Of a stretch of 64,000 nt of DNA, positions 62,477 to 64,000 are shown in pieces. The DNA lies in assembly GCA_002500665.1 (NCBI GenBank), contig DLRY01000050.1, forward strand, positions 1-64,000, in the 5' to 3' direction. Below the pieces are notes generated by a model that saw nothing but the letters and a program-made list of their open reading frames with translations, did no database searches and was not told the DNA's origin. The stretch is from Opitutia bacterium UBA7876 (GTDB lineage: Bacteria > Verrucomicrobiota > Verrucomicrobiia > Opitutales > Seribacteraceae). How positions within the stretch are numbered: the first letter of the stretch is position 1; each line of letters opens with the position of its first letter. A program made the position numbers and the translations under genes.

Positions 62477-63052
62477 TCAAGGCATGCCCCAGAGAAACAT
62501 TTGCTCTTCGCCCTCCCGGTTGGGGAAATTGCGGGGGGTCCATTGTTCGCGTAATTCCAGAAATGGTGAAAAGAGGTCGGTGATTTCCTCCAGATTCGTC
62601 CCGAAGGGAGGCTCTTCCTGCTCCCTTGGAATAAAGAAATGAATGGCCAGAAAGAGCCCTCCCGGCTTGAGCGAATCCTTGAGGCTGCAGGCGTAGTCCT
62701 GCCTTCGATCCAAGTCGATGGCGCAAAAGAGGGTGTGCTCGAAGACGAGGTCGAATTTCTCTTTGGGCGGGTTTTGGAGAAAATCTCCTTCGCGAAAATG
62801 CAGGTTTGCGATGCCCGGGTATTTTTCCTGGGCCAACCCAATGGCGGTGGGGGAAAGATCGAGCGCCGTGGTCAGGTAGCCGGATGATGCAAGGTGATGG
62901 GCGTCGTGTCCGATCCCGCATCCGGGCACCAGGGCACTCCCTCCACGGGGCGTCGGGTTACGGTCCGACCAGTCCACCAAGCCGGGGGCCGGCAGGTCCT
63001 TGTTCCAGGGGGTGTCCTCCGCGAGGTATCGCTCTTCCCAATCGGTGGGCAT
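62477..63052 (-). CDS. SAM-dependent methyltransferase, TPMT-like
   Basis: A 191-aa class I methyltransferase resembling the thiopurine S-methyltransferase family. The start MPTDWEERYLAEDTPWNKDL is the family N-terminus (WEERY...W). The SAM-binding motif is ALVPGCGIGHDAHHLASSGY, followed by TALDLSPTAIGLA with an acidic ribose ligand, and FDLVFEHTLFCAI. No signal peptide is present, so it is cytoplasmic. An ATG at 63082 would overlap the upstream gene by 26 bases; the ATG at 63052, four bases after that stop, is preferred. Bacterial members methylate thiols, selenium or tellurium compounds or halides. Nothing nearby explains its role. Confidence 0.88.
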   Translation of the reverse strand: MPTDWEERYLAEDTPWNKDLPAPGLVDWSDRNPTPRGGSALVPGCGIGHDAHHLASSGYLTTALDLSPTAIGLAQEKYPGIANLHFREGDFLQNPPKEKFDLVFEHTLFCAIDLDRRQDYACSLKDSLKPGGLFLAIHFFIPREQEEPPFGTNLEEITDLFSPFLELREQWTPRNFPNREGEEQMFLWGMP

Positions 63053-63056
63053 GGGA

Positions 63057-64000
63057 TCAGGGGGCGAGCCTTTGAACTTCATCCGGGTTGAGGGGGCGGT
63101 CGAAAAGAGCTATCTCGTCGAGGCGTCCTTCCCAATTCGAACGCGCGTCGTTTCGCCCTCCGATGAAGAAATCCTCCGCCCGGTCTTCCTTTTTGAGGAC
63201 CGCCTCGATTTCCAGCTTACCGCCGAGGTAGACCTTGGCGTTTGAGCCCTTCCGAACTAGGGCGGCTTGTCGCCAAGTCCAGCGGGGAACGGAAGTCTTC
63301 CCAAGGTGGCTTGTTTGTCCGTTACGCAAGAGCAGGCGGCCCTTAGCATCAAGGCCCAGGTGGTTTCCAAGGGCGTCGGGGGCATGGTTTCTCCCGCGGC
63401 TGAACATCCAGCCGAGCACGGGCCGGGAGTCGAAGGGCATGCCGTTCCAAAACCATAGGGAAACCGTGTAGTCCTTGCCTAATCCCGACAAGCGTATCCG
63501 GAGGCGACCGCCCGCGAAATGGGCCGTCCGGTTGACCTGCCCGGGCGTGAAGCTTTCCGATTCCGGACCTTCCAGGTAGAATACTACCCCGTCCTCGTAG
63601 TGGCCGTCGCGCCTCCCCTGCTCGTCGATGGCGGAGGGCCCCTCGAATTCGTCCAGACGCCACCAGTGGAGGGGCTTGAGGTCGGCAATTGCCCGAGCAA
63701 GGGAGCCTTGAGAAGCCAGTGGGATGCGGCGCGGTTTTGGGCAAACTTTCTCGAGGAGTCGCAGGCATGCCTCCGTGATCTTGGGCTCTGCTTGCACCTC
63801 AAGTCCCGCGGAACGCGCGGCCCAAGTGTTGTAACCGCCGAGGAAATGCTGCTCGGGCGGAGGGATGTAGCCGTCGGCGCCATTGGCTAACTCGATGACC
63901 ATCGTTTTGGGCAGCGGACTCTTTGCCTTCAGCTTCAGACCGGTCAGGGCATAAGTCTCGTTAGGGGTCGTGGTGATCGCGACGTCCCCGATGCCCGACC
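63057..64000 (-). CDS. Neutral-ceramidase-like protein with C-terminal LamG domain, 5' end outside window
   Basis: The open frame runs from the window edge to the stop at 63057, 313 codons. The first part has an ANGADGYIPPPEQHFLGGYN pattern followed by TWAARSAGLEVQAEPKI, which resembles the end of the neutral/alkaline non-lysosomal ceramidase-like domain found in PVC bacteria. The rest (about 200 residues) is a LamG/concanavalin-like sandwich: HWWRLDEFEGPSAIDEQGRR, FTPGQVNRTAHFAGGRLRIR, YTVSLWFWNGMPF, WTWRQAALVRKGSNAKVYLG and IDEIALFDRPLNPDEVQRLA-type ending. An internal ATG at 63902 is not the true start because the frame continues upstream with protein-like sequence. The catalytic part is not visible. 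It precedes the TPMT-like gene by four bases. Confidence 0.72.
   Translation of the reverse strand, partial: SGIGDVAITTTPNETYALTGLKLKAKSPLPKTMVIELANGADGYIPPPEQHFLGGYNTWAARSAGLEVQAEPKITEACLRLLEKVCPKPRRIPLASQGSLARAIADLKPLHWWRLDEFEGPSAIDEQGRRDGHYEDGVVFYLEGPESESFTPGQVNRTAHFAGGRLRIRLSGLGKDYTVSLWFWNGMPFDSRPVLGWMFSRGRNHAPDALGNHLGLDAKGRLLLRNGQTSHLGKTSVPRWTWRQAALVRKGSNAKVYLGGKLEIEAVLKKEDRAEDFFIGGRNDARSNWEGRLDEIALFDRPLNPDEVQRLAP

Overview
The window is a moderately GC-rich, tightly packed stretch of bacterial chromosome, almost certainly from the PVC superphylum. A Verrucomicrobiota member (Verrucomicrobiales-like) is most likely, and Planctomycetota is the alternative. The call rests on gene content: eight exported type I sulfatases, five DUF1080 proteins, PVC-type membrane-bound dehydrogenase/heme proteins, and the DUF1501, PSD1 (DUF1549/DUF1553), DUF1552 and DUF1592-type families. 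Nearly every protein has a Sec, Tat or lipoprotein signal, so the region mostly encodes an extracytoplasmic apparatus for complex, probably sulfated, glycans. No rRNA, tRNA, CRISPR array, IS element or prophage was seen.

Layout. 1-3.3 kb: 5' end of a phytanoyl-CoA dioxygenase-like gene (minus) and two tandem sulfatases (plus). 3.3-6.6 kb: a DUF1501 relic reduced to its two ends, a PQQ-type propeller and a DUF3500-DUF1080 fusion (minus). 6.7-8.0 kb: a solitary cytosine-5 DNA methyltransferase (plus). 8.0-12.5 kb: a redoxin/heme/copper-monooxygenase/EF-hand protein, a GH16 glucanase and a sialate O-acetylesterase-like esterase (minus), with an intrinsic terminator upstream. 12.9-24.6 kb: a ten-gene minus-strand operon (two Tat-exported Gfo/Idh oxidoreductases, three DUF1080 proteins, two PQQ propellers, a sulfatase, an M20 deacylase and a HEAT protein), which reads as a keto-glycoside degradation module. 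24.8-25.4 kb: a Phd/VapC-type toxin-antitoxin pair with a large palindrome at its start.

25.4-31.9 kb: two PVC-type dehydrogenase proteins and an SGNH-like protein. 32.0-32.7 kb: a CIA30-family protein (plus). 32.7-43.8 kb: ThuA, three sulfatases (one carrying a carbohydrate-hydrolase-type beta-sandwich), a five-bladed-propeller glycosidase, and a large discoidin/SGNH/propeller/azurin-like fusion. 44-55.8 kb: two sulfatases, DUF1501, PSD1, a GntR/FCD regulator with a perfect 18-bp palindrome at its start, a lipoprotein-like metallopeptidase carrying a VHL beta domain, and a heme-propeller protein. 56.0-57.8 kb: a secreted unknown protein overlapping a helical-repeat protein (plus). 57.8-64 kb: a cysteine-rich lipoprotein, DUF1080, DUF1552, a DUF1592-type multiheme protein, a TPMT-like methyltransferase and the 3' end of a ceramidase-like/LamG gene.

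Reading as a system: sulfatases, esterases and glycosidases trim substituents and chains. Tat-exported Gfo/Idh enzymes plus DUF1080 proteins would cleave glycosidic bonds by a keto-sugar route. Heme, copper and propeller proteins would take up electrons or scaffold substrate. The one recognisable transcription factor (GntR/FCD) heads the PSD1-DUF1501-sulfatase-sulfatase unit. The genes expected to complete such a system (formylglycine-generating enzyme, sugar transporters, TonB receptors) are not in the window. The most unusual items are the azurin/SGNH fusion, the metallopeptidase-VHL fusion, the DUF3500-DUF1080 fusion, the deletion-fused DUF1501 relic, the sulfatase with CSTFR instead of CxPxR, and the two palindromes abutting regulator starts.
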